Positions 25,358 through 34,345 of a stretch of 64,000 bases of DNA are shown piece by piece; position 1 is the stretch's first letter; the number at the start of each line of letters is the position of its first letter. The notes below the pieces were generated by a model. It had not been told where the DNA came from. It ran no database searches and saw nothing but the letters and a program-made list of their open reading frames with translations. The position numbers were made by a program, and so were the translations under genes. The stretch lies in NCBI RefSeq assembly GCF_008326425.1, contig NZ_AP018929.1, positions 2,308,875-2,372,874 on the forward strand. Direction: 5' to 3'. Origin of the DNA: Sulfuracidifex tepidarius. Lineage in GTDB: Archaea; Thermoproteota; Thermoprotei_A; Sulfolobales; Sulfolobaceae.

Positions 25358-27634
25358 CTAGAGATACGCCGCTTCCGCGAGAGCGTCGCTTATTATGGTA
25401 GGCGATACAATTGTCTTTGAAATTTTGCTTAAAGCTTCCACGAATTCCTTTGAATTCACCACGTCAGACATACTGTACTCCAAGTTTTGCGATTGAAGTA
25501 TCTTCTTCTGCAACTCTGTGACCACGGAGGAGAAATCTTGGTGCGAAATTATCTCAGATATAGACTTTATTTTCTCATCGAAAAGAGGCTTATTAACTAT
25601 TATTTCTCTTGTTGCTTCTTTTACTTCTTTATTTTTAGTTATATTTTCAAAGAGAATTTTATAGAAGTATTTTTTCGCTATTGAAGAGGAAATAAGAACG
25701 AAGTACTGTGACCCTCCTGCCTTCCAGAAGTAAACTTTGCCAGCTATTTCGTCTGCTGCAGCTAGCAAGGACCTATTTATTGAATCGATAATAACGTTTA
25801 GAAGATCAGTGTCGTTAAAGTTGCTCTTTGAGGTCTCCTGTCTATTCTCATCTTTAATTATGAACTTGCTGTATACCGACGTGGTTCCAAATTTCCATGT
25901 AGAGAAAGGACAGATCGTCAGATAATTCTTTATGTTTATTGGAAAGCTCTTTCCCTTATATGTCATAGTCCATATGCCCGCACATTCGGAGTGTTTGCCT
26001 TCTATCCCCAGCTTCCTTGCCCAACAGCCTGCGTGAACTTCGCCTTCACCGACGCTATCCTTTACTACGTCATATGCAAGTACTCCCTTGTCCCCGCTAA
26101 GTTTATTGTATACGTAAAGTCCTTCAGGGCAGAGAAAGTACACCCCCTGAGCCCCCAATTGATCCTTTAGAACCTTGATTTTGTCTACATACTTCTTGGC
26201 TTCACTCTCGTTCCCTGAGACGTAATCGGCGAAACCGCAACATTCTCCATCCATGAGGGACACTCTAGGAGAAAGTCCTGAAGGCAAGTTCCCGTTAGAG
26301 GAGCTTAGAAATCCTAAGAAGCCTTTCAGACCCAGAGGATCGTATTTTGTAGAACATCCGGCGAAAAGTAGGAAAACCGGTCTGTTCTTGTACCTGGTTT
26401 CTAGGTCTGCCACAAGCTGTTTAATGTCTGCATCCGCCTTTGGTGTCTCTACGAAAAGTTTCTCGAACTCTTCGTTGTATTTGGGTATGGTCTCGGTAAT
26501 TGATGATATTGGAATACCCACTGGACAAGCGTCTTCGCATTCCTTGCACCCAAAGCAGTAATCAGCGTTTGCCTCATTTAGCATTCTCCCGAACCTTCCC
26601 GGAGGAGAATAGAGAGGATTCTTGGTGACTCTGAAGGATAAACATGAATCCAGGCAAGCCCCGCAGTTAACACATCTCATTCCCTCTTCGAACTCATTCC
26701 TCATCTTGACAAGTCTCTTCGGAACCTTAATTTCAGCCTTCTTCACCTTGGAAATTATCAACTTGTGGACCTCGTCATATTCCTGAAGAGCTGGCCACGG
26801 ATAGACGTCGGGGTTCTCCTTAAGGAAAGACAGGATTTCCGGTACCCTGGTCTCCTCAATTGAACCCAAGAGCACACCGTACTTCACAGGTGAGTTGTAA
26901 TTTACTACATAACCCAAGCTATATTCCATATTAATAGAAGACCTAACCTTAGGCAGTTTCTCCATGGTAGACCTAACAATGAGGGGAACGTAACCTCTTT
27001 TCACTGTCTTTGACGCTCTGTCATCTATCTCTTTGATCAACTTCCATGTATCCACGCTAGCCCTCTCACCGCTGGGTATCAGAGAGGAGTAAAATGCAGG
27101 GGAATAGAAGGTTACACTTCCATCGTCTTGCATGATGCCACTCCAAGCATGATAGTTCTCATCCTTAGTTTCAATTAGCTCTGTGTATTTAGCTACCATT
27201 AGATATGCAAGGTCGTTTTCCAGGGAGTGGACGTTCTTTTTATAACTCACGAAGCCGAACCTATAGCTCCCGAAGCCGGATCCATTAGTAGCGATAAACC
27301 CTCCTACCGTTCCCTTCAGGTATACAGGGAATAGAACCGGGAACAATCCAAGCTTGTTCAATTCCTCCATGACGTTTTTAAAGGTTGCTCCTGAAGGTGT
27401 TTCTACCTGAGAGTAGACGCTGTTTATCTCCTTTGTTACCCTCACTACTTTGCCGTCTTCGAACTTATCAGGAACAGACCTGACCTTAACCCCTCCGTAT
27501 TGTAGAGTGCTCCCAGTCATTGAGGTAAGCCTTCCTAGTACTACCTCACTTCCTTCCTTGTTCTGTATCTTCTTTAGTTCACTAACATCTAGAAATTTTA
27601 TCGCTCTACTGAAAATAGAGGCGTCTAGAATCAA
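25358..27634 (-). CDS. Flavin/Fe-S fusion oxidoreductase with CCG domain
   Basis: A 758-residue fusion of the GlcD/GlcF or LldE-type. The N-terminal part carries a reduced PCMH-type FAD motif GTVGGFIATNGSGFGS (108-123). Near residues 315-330 and 360-375 are two [4Fe-4S] motifs, CVNCGACLDSC and CFGCKECEDACP. Then two CCG-like segments follow, one with AGCSTKYDP and ECCGFADY (about 410-470) and one with HAGCWARKLG (about 545), probably binding a noncubane cluster. The C-terminal 170 residues are unassigned. The first part of a normal FAD domain is poorly conserved. 2-hydroxyacid oxidation, such as glycolate or lactate, is the nearest family function. Start is TTG. Confidence 0.7.
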   Translation of the reverse strand: MILDASIFSRAIKFLDVSELKKIQNKEGSEVVLGRLTSMTGSTLQYGGVKVRSVPDKFEDGKVVRVTKEINSVYSQVETPSGATFKNVMEELNKLGLFPVLFPVYLKGTVGGFIATNGSGFGSYRFGFVSYKKNVHSLENDLAYLMVAKYTELIETKDENYHAWSGIMQDDGSVTFYSPAFYSSLIPSGERASVDTWKLIKEIDDRASKTVKRGYVPLIVRSTMEKLPKVRSSINMEYSLGYVVNYNSPVKYGVLLGSIEETRVPEILSFLKENPDVYPWPALQEYDEVHKLIISKVKKAEIKVPKRLVKMRNEFEEGMRCVNCGACLDSCLSFRVTKNPLYSPPGRFGRMLNEANADYCFGCKECEDACPVGIPISSITETIPKYNEEFEKLFVETPKADADIKQLVADLETRYKNRPVFLLFAGCSTKYDPLGLKGFLGFLSSSNGNLPSGLSPRVSLMDGECCGFADYVSGNESEAKKYVDKIKVLKDQLGAQGVYFLCPEGLYVYNKLSGDKGVLAYDVVKDSVGEGEVHAGCWARKLGIEGKHSECAGIWTMTYKGKSFPINIKNYLTICPFSTWKFGTTSVYSKFIIKDENRQETSKSNFNDTDLLNVIIDSINRSLLAAADEIAGKVYFWKAGGSQYFVLISSSIAKKYFYKILFENITKNKEVKEATREIIVNKPLFDEKIKSISEIISHQDFSSVVTELQKKILQSQNLEYSMSDVVNSKEFVEALSKISKTIVSPTIISDALAEAAYL

Positions 27635-27689
27635 TACTATCTATAACTACTATTTTAAGAGGTCTATTAATCCTTTCTATTGATAGTTA

Positions 27690-28430
27690 ATGGTTTTAGT
27701 TAGAGTTCCTCTCTCTGTATCAGCCCTTTGGTACCCTGTGATAGGTAATACAACTTCAGAAAGCGGATCAATAGGAATCTCGATCACCTTAGAGCCTGCT
27801 CTGATAGCGGAAGTGAGAAAAGGAGAAGGCGTGAAACTGAACGGAAATGAAGTCCACGTACCTAACCTCAATTTCCTCGAGAGGAAGCTCGGAAAGGTTA
27901 GAATGGAAGTTTTCTCGAGGGTCCCCCTCGGGTATGGCTACGGCATGAGCGGGGCAATGAGCCTAGCCTACGCCCTTGGGATATCAGAGATTTCCGGAAT
28001 AAAGACAGAGAATGCAGTAGAGGTAGCACATGAAAGCGAGGTGATAACTGGTAACGGCTTAGGGGATGTCCTGTCAGAGCTACACGGGGGAGTAGTATGT
28101 AGAGAGAACGCTGGGTCTCCATCTAAGGCTACTTTCCACAATTTCTATCCCGAGGATCGAATTATCTTAACTAAGACTGTAGAGAAGCTTCCCACAAAGT
28201 CCATACTGTCCAGAGTTGAATGGGTTCCTTCCTCGGTGAAGAATCTGTGTAATTCACTTAATATTGAGAGAATATTTAATGAAGCTAGACGCTTCACCGA
28301 GGCGTTAGGCTTCGTCTCCCCTTATGCTGACTCGTACAGAAAGAAGGGAATAATAGTTAAAATGGGGAACTTTGAAAGTGGAGTGTGGACAGTCCATACG
28401 ATAGCGAGAAAGGGGGCATCAGTAGTTTAG
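27690..28430 (+). CDS. Pantoate kinase
   Basis: A 246-residue archaeal GHMP-type kinase (COG1829) that makes 4-phosphopantoate in the archaeal variant of coenzyme A synthesis, replacing the bacterial order of steps. The glycine-rich motif PLGYGYGMSGAMSLAYALG (residues 73-91) is the characteristic archaeal version of the GHMP loop, and the third motif lies around [13 protein letters not shown] near the C-terminus. It overlaps the next gene, phosphopantothenate synthetase, by 46 bp, which places the two enzymes of the pathway in one operon. The convergent panB gene follows. Length is at the short end for the family. Confidence 0.87.
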   Translation: MVLVRVPLSVSALWYPVIGNTTSESGSIGISITLEPALIAEVRKGEGVKLNGNEVHVPNLNFLERKLGKVRMEVFSRVPLGYGYGMSGAMSLAYALGISEISGIKTENAVEVAHESEVITGNGLGDVLSELHGGVVCRENAGSPSKATFHNFYPEDRIILTKTVEKLPTKSILSRVEWVPSSVKNLCNSLNIERIFNEARRFTEALGFVSPYADSYRKKGIIVKMGNFESGVWTVHTIARKGASVV

Positions 28431-29185
28431 TCCCTGAAAACCACCCAAGAAGGGAGTCACTTCTATTGAGGGAAAGGCTCACTGAGTCTATGCGTGAGGG
28501 GAGCGTAGTACCTCAAGGTCTAATAGCTCACGGCAGGGGAGAGTGTTTCGATTATCTCCTCGGCGAGAGGACTAACGACTTCGCCATGAAGAGCATAAAC
28601 GCTTCTGCAGCCTTACTTTTGATCTCGTCTCACCCAGTGATCTCAGTAAACGGAAACATGGCTGCGCTGACGGCGCGCGAGTTGGTGAAACTCTCTAAGG
28701 AAATTAAGGCTCCTCTAGAGGTAAACTTGTTTTACAGGAACCATGAGAGAGAGGTCAAAATAGAGAGAACATTGAAGGAAGCTGGGGCCGAAGAGGTCCT
28801 AGGTGTAGGTAATGACGCATCAGCTACAATACCGGAATTATTCAGTGAGAGGAGAAGAGTTAGTCCAAGAGGAATACTGGTAGCTGACACAGTGTTTTTA
28901 GCAATGGAAGACGGTGACAGGACCGAGGCTTTGACGAGAATTGGAAAGAAAGTGATCGCAGTGGACCTAAACCCTCTTTCCAGAACATCATTGAAGGCCT
29001 CGATAACAATAGTGGACAACGTAATTAGAGTAGTTCCCCTTCTGATTAAGAGAATCGAGGAGTTAAAGGGAAAAGGAAAGGATGAGCTAGTTCAAATTGT
29101 CAATTCATTTGACAATAGGAAAAATCTGAGGGAAGCTCTCCAGTTCATGTCGGAGAGGCTGAATCAACTGGCCCTCTCTTTATAG
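28385..29185 (+). CDS. 4-phosphopantoate--beta-alanine ligase (phosphopantothenate synthetase)
   Basis: A 266-residue COG1701 enzyme that condenses 4-phosphopantoate with beta-alanine, ATP-dependent, giving 4'-phosphopantothenate. The N-terminal [16 protein letters not shown] signature, the [13 protein letters not shown] region and the DLNPLSRTS region match the archaeal family. The start is not obvious: only GTG at 28385 lies upstream of the conserved core, giving a 46-bp overlap with pantoate kinase and about 17 extra residues. The gene overlaps panB on the other strand by 22 bp. With its neighbours it forms a CoA synthesis block. Confidence 0.88.
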   Translation: MDSPYDSEKGGISSLVPENHPRRESLLLRERLTESMREGSVVPQGLIAHGRGECFDYLLGERTNDFAMKSINASAALLLISSHPVISVNGNMAALTARELVKLSKEIKAPLEVNLFYRNHEREVKIERTLKEAGAEEVLGVGNDASATIPELFSERRRVSPRGILVADTVFLAMEDGDRTEALTRIGKKVIAVDLNPLSRTSLKASITIVDNVIRVVPLLIKRIEELKGKGKDELVQIVNSFDNRKNLREALQFMSERLNQLALSL

Positions 29186-29964
29186 TTTTCTTTCCCCGGG
29201 AACTTGCCAGACCTCACGTCATCCACGTAAGCTGAGACCGCTTTTCTTATTTCGCTCTTGAGGTCAAGATAAGCCTTGGCAAAGTAGGGTCTCATCTCAC
29301 TCAAACCCAGAAGGTCATGTATCACCAGGACTTGTCCGTCGCAGGATAAACCAGCACCTATGCATATTGTTGGCATTGAAAGAGATCTAGTTACCTTCTC
29401 CGCTACGTCAGCGTAAGTGTTCTCTATTACTATCGAGAACGCTCCTGCCTCCTCAAGTGCTTTAGCGTCCTCCACGATGGAGTCCGACTCTGCATCACTC
29501 TTCCCCACCACCCTGAAACCTCCAAGCTTCAAGTACCTCTGAGGCGTCATCCCTATGTGCCCCATGACGGGAATCCCAGCGTTTATGATCGCCCTAACTA
29601 CGTCCACGATTTCCCTGCCTCCCTCGAGTTTCACAGCATCAGCTCCGGCTTTCACAAGAAGACCCGCGTTCCTCACAGCTTCCTCCCTGCTCACTTCATA
29701 GGAGAGAAAAGGCATATCAGCGACTATAAGTTGCGGCGGATTGGCTCTGCTCACCGCTGACGTGTGCCTTATCATGTCTTCCATATCGACCTTCTGAGTG
29801 CTCTGATACCCTAAAACCACCATCCCCAATGAATCACCTACGAGGATAGAGTCGATCTCAGTCTCAGAGATTATCCTCGCCACTGGGTAATCGTATGCCG
29901 TCAACATAGTTATTTTCTCTTTTCCTTTCTTCTTGAGCAAATCTCTTGCTGTTACTTTTTTCAT
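29164..29964 (-). CDS. panB: Ketopantoate hydroxymethyltransferase PanB
   Basis: A 266-residue TIM-barrel enzyme that transfers a hydroxymethyl group to 2-oxoisovalerate, giving ketopantoate, the first committed step toward pantoate. Signatures seen: [15 protein letters not shown] (20-34), the metal ligand region [12 protein letters not shown] (42-53), GHIGMTPQ and VVGKSDAES. The start [20 protein letters not shown] is the family-typical N-terminus. It is convergent with phosphopantothenate synthetase (22-bp overlap) and its 5' end lies inside the preceding unknown gene (101 bp overlap), so translational coupling is likely. Confidence 0.93.
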   Translation of the reverse strand: MKKVTARDLLKKKGKEKITMLTAYDYPVARIISETEIDSILVGDSLGMVVLGYQSTQKVDMEDMIRHTSAVSRANPPQLIVADMPFLSYEVSREEAVRNAGLLVKAGADAVKLEGGREIVDVVRAIINAGIPVMGHIGMTPQRYLKLGGFRVVGKSDAESDSIVEDAKALEEAGAFSIVIENTYADVAEKVTRSLSMPTICIGAGLSCDGQVLVIHDLLGLSEMRPYFAKAYLDLKSEIRKAVSAYVDDVRSGKFPGKENYKERAS

Positions 29965-30520
29965 TCATTCTCATAGCAACAGACTTTGCCATGTTTATTA
30001 CTTTTTTTATCCTTTCGGCGATCTCCTGGGTCTCCTCGTACTGTACCGCATCGTTATAGACTTTGACGAAAAGGGGTAACTCCTCAAAGGAGAACTGCCT
30101 GAAGATTCTCCTGTCTACCTCGGAGAACGAGACCTTCTTCATCATGATAGATAGCTTCCTCTCTACTCCTTCCATATCGAGGCTCTGTGCCTGAACTTTG
30201 ACCACGGATATCGCGGGGTCCTCTTCCTCTCCTGAAGATAGGGCTTCCTCGACTTGCTCTCTATCTAGAAATTTCCACCAGTGTTGGTTAGCTGACTTGT
30301 AACTAGTCTCGGTGATCCCGAAGTCTTTCTCTAAGGAACGGAGAAGCATCTTCGGGTCAAAGCTTTGCCCTCTCTCTGCCAGCTTTTCCTGAACACATCT
30401 GTAGCTGAAATCTCCGAGCTGGTTCGGTTCGCACGTCAGGGCTACGTTCAGAACCACAGCTCCCCTGTCTCCGAACTTCAGGAGAAACTCCGTAGTTCTA
30501 TCCCTGACGTTACCGACCAT
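29864..30520 (-). CDS. Unknown protein, possible winged helix, 218 aa
   Basis: I do not recognise the family by name. The first 90 residues look like a winged-helix or related DNA-binding unit ([29 protein letters not shown] resembles archaeal regulators with an aromatic Tyr-Lys-Ser/QHWWKF pattern). The middle is helical and acidic, and the last 40 residues are charged and probably disordered, which is where it overlaps panB by 101 bp. No membrane segment or catalytic motif. It probably shares a transcript with panB. Regulation of CoA synthesis is a speculation. Confidence 0.65.
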   Translation of the reverse strand: MVGNVRDRTTEFLLKFGDRGAVVLNVALTCEPNQLGDFSYRCVQEKLAERGQSFDPKMLLRSLEKDFGITETSYKSANQHWWKFLDREQVEEALSSGEEEDPAISVVKVQAQSLDMEGVERKLSIMMKKVSFSEVDRRIFRQFSFEELPLFVKVYNDAVQYEETQEIAERIKKVINMAKSVAMRMNEKSNSKRFAQEERKRENNYVDGIRLPSGEDNL

Positions 30521-30538
30521 GAGGTCATTATATGAATA

Positions 30539-30549
30539 TAATAATATAT
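30539..30549 (+). promoter_or_regulatory. TATA-like box for ABC transporter operon
   Basis: The AT-only stretch taataatatat is centred 29 nt upstream of the ATG at 30573, which supports that start over an in-frame ATG at 30519. Confidence 0.45.
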
Positions 30550-30572
30550 CATATCCAGTAATAACAGATTGT

Positions 30573-31334
30573 ATGATCGAGAGTGAAACCGTCGTTGATG
30601 TTACCGACCTGAAGAAGCGTTTCGGTCAAAAGTATGTCTTGAAGAAGGTGTCTTTCAAGGTCTTCTCAGGGGAAGTCTTCGGGATAGTAGGACCTAACGG
30701 GGCCGGAAAGACGACCACATTGAGAATACTAGCAGGGATAATAAGGTCTTTTGAGGGCAAGGTTGAGCTCAGCGGTACCACGCCTGAGAAAGCAAGAGAG
30801 AAGGGGTTAATAGCTTACATGCCGGAGGACACTTTCCCGTACGATAGGTTGACCGGGATAGAGAACTTGAGGTTTTACGCTGAACTGTACGCTAAGGGCG
30901 ATAAGAGGAAGGTCGAGGAGTACGTTGAGACCGCGATAAAGATAGCTGACCTAGGGGACAGAATAGAGGACAGAGCTTCCGAATACAGCAGAGGAATGAA
31001 GAGGAGGCTGATCATAGCGAGGACTCTCATGACCAGCCCTAGGTTGGCAATTTTAGACGAACCGACCTCTGCCCTAGACGTGGAGTCTGCAATCAACGTC
31101 AGACATAAGATCACCGACATAGCCAGAGAGAAAGGGGTCACAGTCCTCCTCTCATCTCACAACATGTTGGAGGTAGAGTACCTTTGCAACCGAGTGGTGA
31201 TGATAGAAGGAGGGAAGACTTTCCTTGAGGGTACTCCTAAGGAACTCGTATCTAAGATGGGGGTCCAGAACTTGGAAGAGGCGTTCATAAAGATGACCAA
31301 GATGAATGAGGGGACTCAGCAAAAGTCATTTTAG
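30573..31334 (+). CDS. ABC transporter ATP-binding protein
   Basis: A 253-residue nucleotide-binding domain (counted from ATG 30573). Walker A is GPNGAGKTT (40-48), the signature is YSRGMKRRL, Walker B is [12 protein letters not shown], and the switch His is in LSSHNM. It resembles the CcmA/NatA type of exporters that pair with an ABC-2 permease, and the next gene encodes such a permease. An upstream in-frame ATG at 30519 would add 18 residues before the conserved core, but the TATA-like box lies just after it. Drug, lipid or polysaccharide export are all possible. Confidence 0.9.
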   Translation: MIESETVVDVTDLKKRFGQKYVLKKVSFKVFSGEVFGIVGPNGAGKTTTLRILAGIIRSFEGKVELSGTTPEKAREKGLIAYMPEDTFPYDRLTGIENLRFYAELYAKGDKRKVEEYVETAIKIADLGDRIEDRASEYSRGMKRRLIIARTLMTSPRLAILDEPTSALDVESAINVRHKITDIAREKGVTVLLSSHNMLEVEYLCNRVVMIEGGKTFLEGTPKELVSKMGVQNLEEAFIKMTKMNEGTQQKSF

Positions 31335-31379
31335 CGTCGCGGGGGATCATGAAATCTAAAGGTGTCGTTTTTGAGCTTA

Positions 31380-32555
31380 ATGACTTTACTGAGGAAGGAA
31401 TGGATAGACATAAAGAGGGACAAGAAACTCCTTATAGGTACCCTGATCCTTCCATTCTTCATTCTCCCTCTCATAGGTGTGATACTGTACGCTTCAGTCG
31501 TATCACAGCCTCCGGTCATAGAACTGGTAAACCAGTCTCCATCAAATTCGGTTTATGTGGACGAAATAGCCTCTTATATAACATCCCACGGAGGGCAAGT
31601 GATAAACTCGAGCGATTCTAACGTTACTCCTGACGTTATCCTCACGTTCCCTGCAGGGTTCTATAAGAACATGACGTCGCTGGGAGGAAAAGGGGAAGTA
31701 TACATGACCATAGAGATTTCCTCCAACACAAAGGCGCAAGACCTTGTAGACAACGCGCTCTACAACGTCCTCTATAACGTGTCCTTGTCGAGGATATCCC
31801 ATCTCATAAACGCGTCTCACCTCAACGTGAGCCCTTCTAACGTAAGGGAACCTCTAGAGGTCGTTTACACTTACATTACCCCAACTCACCACGTCACGAC
31901 TCAAGCTAGGGATCAACTGGTAGAGCTCGCCAGGATAATAGCCTTAGTACTTTTCCCTAGTGCTACTCCCGTGATCTTCTTCATTACTGACGGGATAACT
32001 GGAGAGAAGGAAAGGAAGACATTGGAGTCGCTCTTGGCTTCTCCCATATCGCCAATGGAGTTCATAGTTTCCAAACTCGTAGTGTCAATGTTTCTAGGTC
32101 TCATGTCTTCCTTAGGAGACCTGATAGGCATTTCCGTGTTCTCCCTGTTCGCATCAACCATCTTCGGTATATCACTCTCACTTTCTGCGTCCTTCGCTTC
32201 TCTCATAGTAGGTATTTACGTAGAGACGGTTCTACTCACAGCTGCAATCAGCCTCATACTTCTCCTAATTTTCGGAGGGTCGACGAGGAACATACAGATA
32301 ATAAACTTCCTGGTATTGAGCTTCGGCATGATAGCTTCCTTCACTGCACTTTTCATCAACTTAGCTCAGGTTACTTTCCCCCTGTCTTTAATATACATGA
32401 TACCTTACGAACAGTTAAGTGCCTCGCTTCTGTTCTATGTATTCGGATTGCCTGGAGAATCCATATTCTATCTATCAGTAACGTTAATTGCATCTATAGT
32501 TCTGCTATTTATATCATCTAAGCTGTTCAACCCTGAGAGACTACTTTTAAAATAA
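31380..32555 (+). CDS. ABC-2 type transporter permease
   Basis: A 391-residue membrane permease of the ABC-2/NatB type. Residues about 15-35 form the first membrane segment, then a large extracytoplasmic domain of about 150 residues (with several N-x-S/T sequons such as NQS, NSS, NMT), then five to six membrane helices from about 180 onward. It is the partner of the ATP-binding protein 45 bp upstream. ATG at 31380 is taken as start (MTLLRKEWIDIK, the usual cytoplasmic N-terminal helix); a GTG at 31362 is the alternative. Na+ or drug export are family functions; no substrate can be stated. Confidence 0.85.
   Translation: MTLLRKEWIDIKRDKKLLIGTLILPFFILPLIGVILYASVVSQPPVIELVNQSPSNSVYVDEIASYITSHGGQVINSSDSNVTPDVILTFPAGFYKNMTSLGGKGEVYMTIEISSNTKAQDLVDNALYNVLYNVSLSRISHLINASHLNVSPSNVREPLEVVYTYITPTHHVTTQARDQLVELARIIALVLFPSATPVIFFITDGITGEKERKTLESLLASPISPMEFIVSKLVVSMFLGLMSSLGDLIGISVFSLFASTIFGISLSLSASFASLIVGIYVETVLLTAAISLILLLIFGGSTRNIQIINFLVLSFGMIASFTALFINLAQVTFPLSLIYMIPYEQLSASLLFYVFGLPGESIFYLSVTLIASIVLLFISSKLFNPERLLLK
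32545..32554 (+). promoter_or_regulatory. TATA-like box before Lrp-type gene
   Basis: The sequence ttttaaaata overlaps the permease stop codon and lies 36 nt before the ATG at 32585. It gives a separate short transcript for the next gene. Confidence 0.4.
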
Positions 32556-32584
32556 GACTAAGAGAAATAGTAATGGGCTATTAA

Positions 32585-32818
32585 ATGGCAGAAAGATACG
32601 CTGCGTATGTTTTGGTTGTAACTTCCGTGGGTAAAGAGCAGGAAGTTGCGGAGCAATTGAAACAGTTAAACTACGTTAAGAGGGTGGAAAACGTTTACGG
32701 AGAATATGACCTTGTTATAGAGGTGGAAGCTCCTAACTCTGGGGAACTTAAGAACGTCCTAGAACAAGTAAGGAGAAACTCCTCAATAATGAGGACGGTT
32801 ACTCTAATAATGATGTAA
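32585..32818 (+). CDS. Stand-alone Lrp/AsnC ligand-binding domain (RAM)
   Basis: A 77-residue protein comprising only the RAM/AsnC ligand-binding fold: strand YAAYVLVVTS, helix KEQEVAEQLKQ, then VKRVENVYGEYDLVIEVEAP and NSSIMRTVTLIMM. There is no helix-turn-helix, so it can sense amino acids or another small ligand as an oligomer, and may hetero-oligomerise with full Lrp regulators, as proposed for similar stand-alone domains in archaea. Follows the ABC permease by 29 bp; whether it acts on the transporter is unknown. Confidence 0.88.
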   Translation: MAERYAAYVLVVTSVGKEQEVAEQLKQLNYVKRVENVYGEYDLVIEVEAPNSGELKNVLEQVRRNSSIMRTVTLIMM

Positions 32819-32830
32819 ATTCAAGGAAAA

Positions 32831-32841
32831 TTTTTTAAAAG
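32831..32841 (+). promoter_or_regulatory. TATA box preceding the candidate RNA
   Basis: The sequence ttttttaaaag lies about 25 nt upstream of the first G of the structured region at 32861, the spacing expected for transcription starting at or near this G. Confidence 0.45.
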
Positions 32842-32860
32842 TTTATTCCGATCTTTTTTT

Positions 32861-32934
32861 GGGTCCGTGTGAAATGCTCCTGTGTCCCAGGAGCTAGTGA
32901 GCACGGAAGGGTCCCCTCTGGACTTCCTCGTTTT
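32861..32934 (+). ncRNA. Candidate structured small RNA with K-turn-like loop
   Basis: Between an Lrp-type gene and a ribbon-helix-helix gene lies a GC-rich island. TCCGTG (32864-32869) can pair with CACGGA (32902-32907); inside, GCTCCTG and CAGGAGC form a 7-bp stem with a 5-nt loop. The internal loop (TGAAAT versus TAGTGA) contains a GA step on each strand in the arrangement of a kink-turn. A second short hairpin (GTCC/GGAC) and a TTTT run follow. A TATA box is correctly placed. It is not a tRNA, and no box C/D pair is seen; an L7Ae-binding RNA is one idea. Confidence 0.45.
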
Positions 32935-33107
32935 AAGATGTTAGAGACGGCATGTATTGTATTACTCAGTTATTTTTCCTATCTCGTTCAGATTATTTCA
33001 GGGTAGAAGATAATTCGTATACTAAGGCCTAGATATATACTTCATGGATAAAAGATAGGATAAGGAGAGAACTCTGTGAGCTAGAGAAATAGTTTCAAAC
33101 ATGTTTC

Positions 33108-33392
33108 CTATTTATCTACTACTTCCACGTCTTCCTTGTCTTCCTCCATCATTTGCATCTTTCTCAGGAGCTCGTAAACTATTGCGTCCAGCTGAGCAAC
33201 TTTAGCTTCTAAAAAGGCTATGCTCTCTTCATACTTTCCTTTCTCTTCGTCTTTTTCGTTGTCTGTATTACCCTCTACTCCATCTTTTATATACATCTTT
33301 ACAAGGTCTGTCATTTGTATGCCCATTTCCTCAGCCTTCCTCTTCAGTTCGTCATACATCCACTCGGGCAAAGACAAATGTATAGTTGGCAA
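33108..33392 (-). CDS. Ribbon-helix-helix protein with coiled-coil tail
   Basis: A 94-residue protein. Residues 1-45 form a CopG/MetJ-type ribbon-helix-helix: strand PTIHLSLPEWMYDELKRKAE, then the turn and helix MTDLVKMYIKDGVEG. The C-terminal half is acidic and heptad-like (EESIAFLEAKVAQLDAIVYELL), forming a coiled coil. The start is TTG, with a GAGGAG Shine-Dalgarno eight bases upstream on this strand. It is divergent from a second RHH gene 147 bp away, which suggests a small pair of regulators or antitoxins, though no toxin-like partner is visible. Confidence 0.82.
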   Translation of the reverse strand: MPTIHLSLPEWMYDELKRKAEEMGIQMTDLVKMYIKDGVEGNTDNEKDEEKGKYEESIAFLEAKVAQLDAIVYELLRKMQMMEEDKEDVEVVDK

Positions 33393-33539
33393 TGTATTTT
33401 CTCCTCAATACAACTATTGCAAAAGGAATATTTTAGTCTTATTCTTGATGTAGTCTTCCTCTTTGAATAGGAATACGGTGTTACCGCTCCACATAATATT
33501 TAAGCCTAACGAGAGAAAGAAGTATATTTAGATGCAAAA

Positions 33540-33716
33540 ATGAGAGTTGTTACGTTTAAAGTAGAGGAGGATTTACTAGAGCTACTAGATAGATACGCTA
33601 TAAGGTACGGTCTAAATAGAAGTGAAGCAATAAGGAAAGCCATCGAGAAAGTCGTAAATGAGGAGATAAGTAAAGATACGGTACCATTGGCGAAAGTGGA
33701 AAAAATCAAGTTATAA
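33540..33716 (+). CDS. Small CopG-family ribbon-helix-helix protein
   Basis: A 58-residue protein, easy to overlook because of its length. Translation starts [16 protein letters not shown], then [20 protein letters not shown]: an RHH with the basic strand (RVVTFKV), helix 1, the GLNRSEAI turn and helix 2. The family binds operator DNA as a dimer and often autoregulates. Two upstream ATG-initiated tries end at once (TGA at 33541), so ATG 33540 is the start. Its stop overlaps by 6 bp the MBL-fold gene on the other strand. Divergent partner of the RHH gene at 33108. Confidence 0.82.
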   Translation: MRVVTFKVEEDLLELLDRYAIRYGLNRSEAIRKAIEKVVNEEISKDTVPLAKVEKIKL

Positions 33717-34337
33717 ATAAAACAATTTACCCTTGATATTAGTTTCGTCAAGATTTGCGTTTTTAGGACATATTTTGTTTATTTCAAATTTGTTTTTCTC
33801 TAATTCTAGAAAGCTTTCCACTGGATCCAAAGGCATGTAATGACCCTTCGTCCAGTAGTGAAGTGGGATAATTGCTTCAGGTTCAAGTTGCTCCACAAGC
33901 TCTGAGGCCTCCTTTGAATCTATGGTTATTATCCCACCTACTGGTAATGCCAAGAGATTTGCGCCCCTCAACTCCTTCATAAGCTCATCGTTAAGCGAAT
34001 GGCCTAGGTCCCCCATGTGGACTAGAGTGAAATTATCACTCTTCCTCTTTATCTTGTAAATGACGTTCTTTCCTCTCCTTTTTCCATTCTCCTTGTCGTG
34101 AAAGGATTTGTATCCAGTAATAAGATAAGAGCCGAGGTCGAAAGTGCCTATCTGCTGTTCTTTTAGGACCTCATATTTCACTATCTGATATGCATTGTGG
34201 TCGTAATGATCGTGAGTAACAAGCACCAACTTCACTTCTGGATAGTCAGGAACTTGAAGTCCAATGCTTCCTCCGTCATGAGGATCGAGTAGAATCGAGT
34301 CAAATAAAAGAGCTGAATGACCAAAATACCTTATCAT
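33711..34337 (-). CDS. MBL-fold metal-dependent hydrolase
   Basis: A 208-residue metallo-beta-lactamase superfamily protein of the UPF0173/UlaG-like, short type. The metal site is visible: THDHYDHNA (HxHxDH) near residue 42-48, the second His in HMGDLGH near 107, and LHYW near 160. Hydrolase of a phosphodiester or lactone is expected; no substrate can be read. It shares 6 bp with the convergent RHH gene, and lies nine bases after the stop side of the LeuA-type gene upstream, so these two may be co-transcribed. Confidence 0.85.
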
Positions 34338-34345
34338 GGTTTAAA

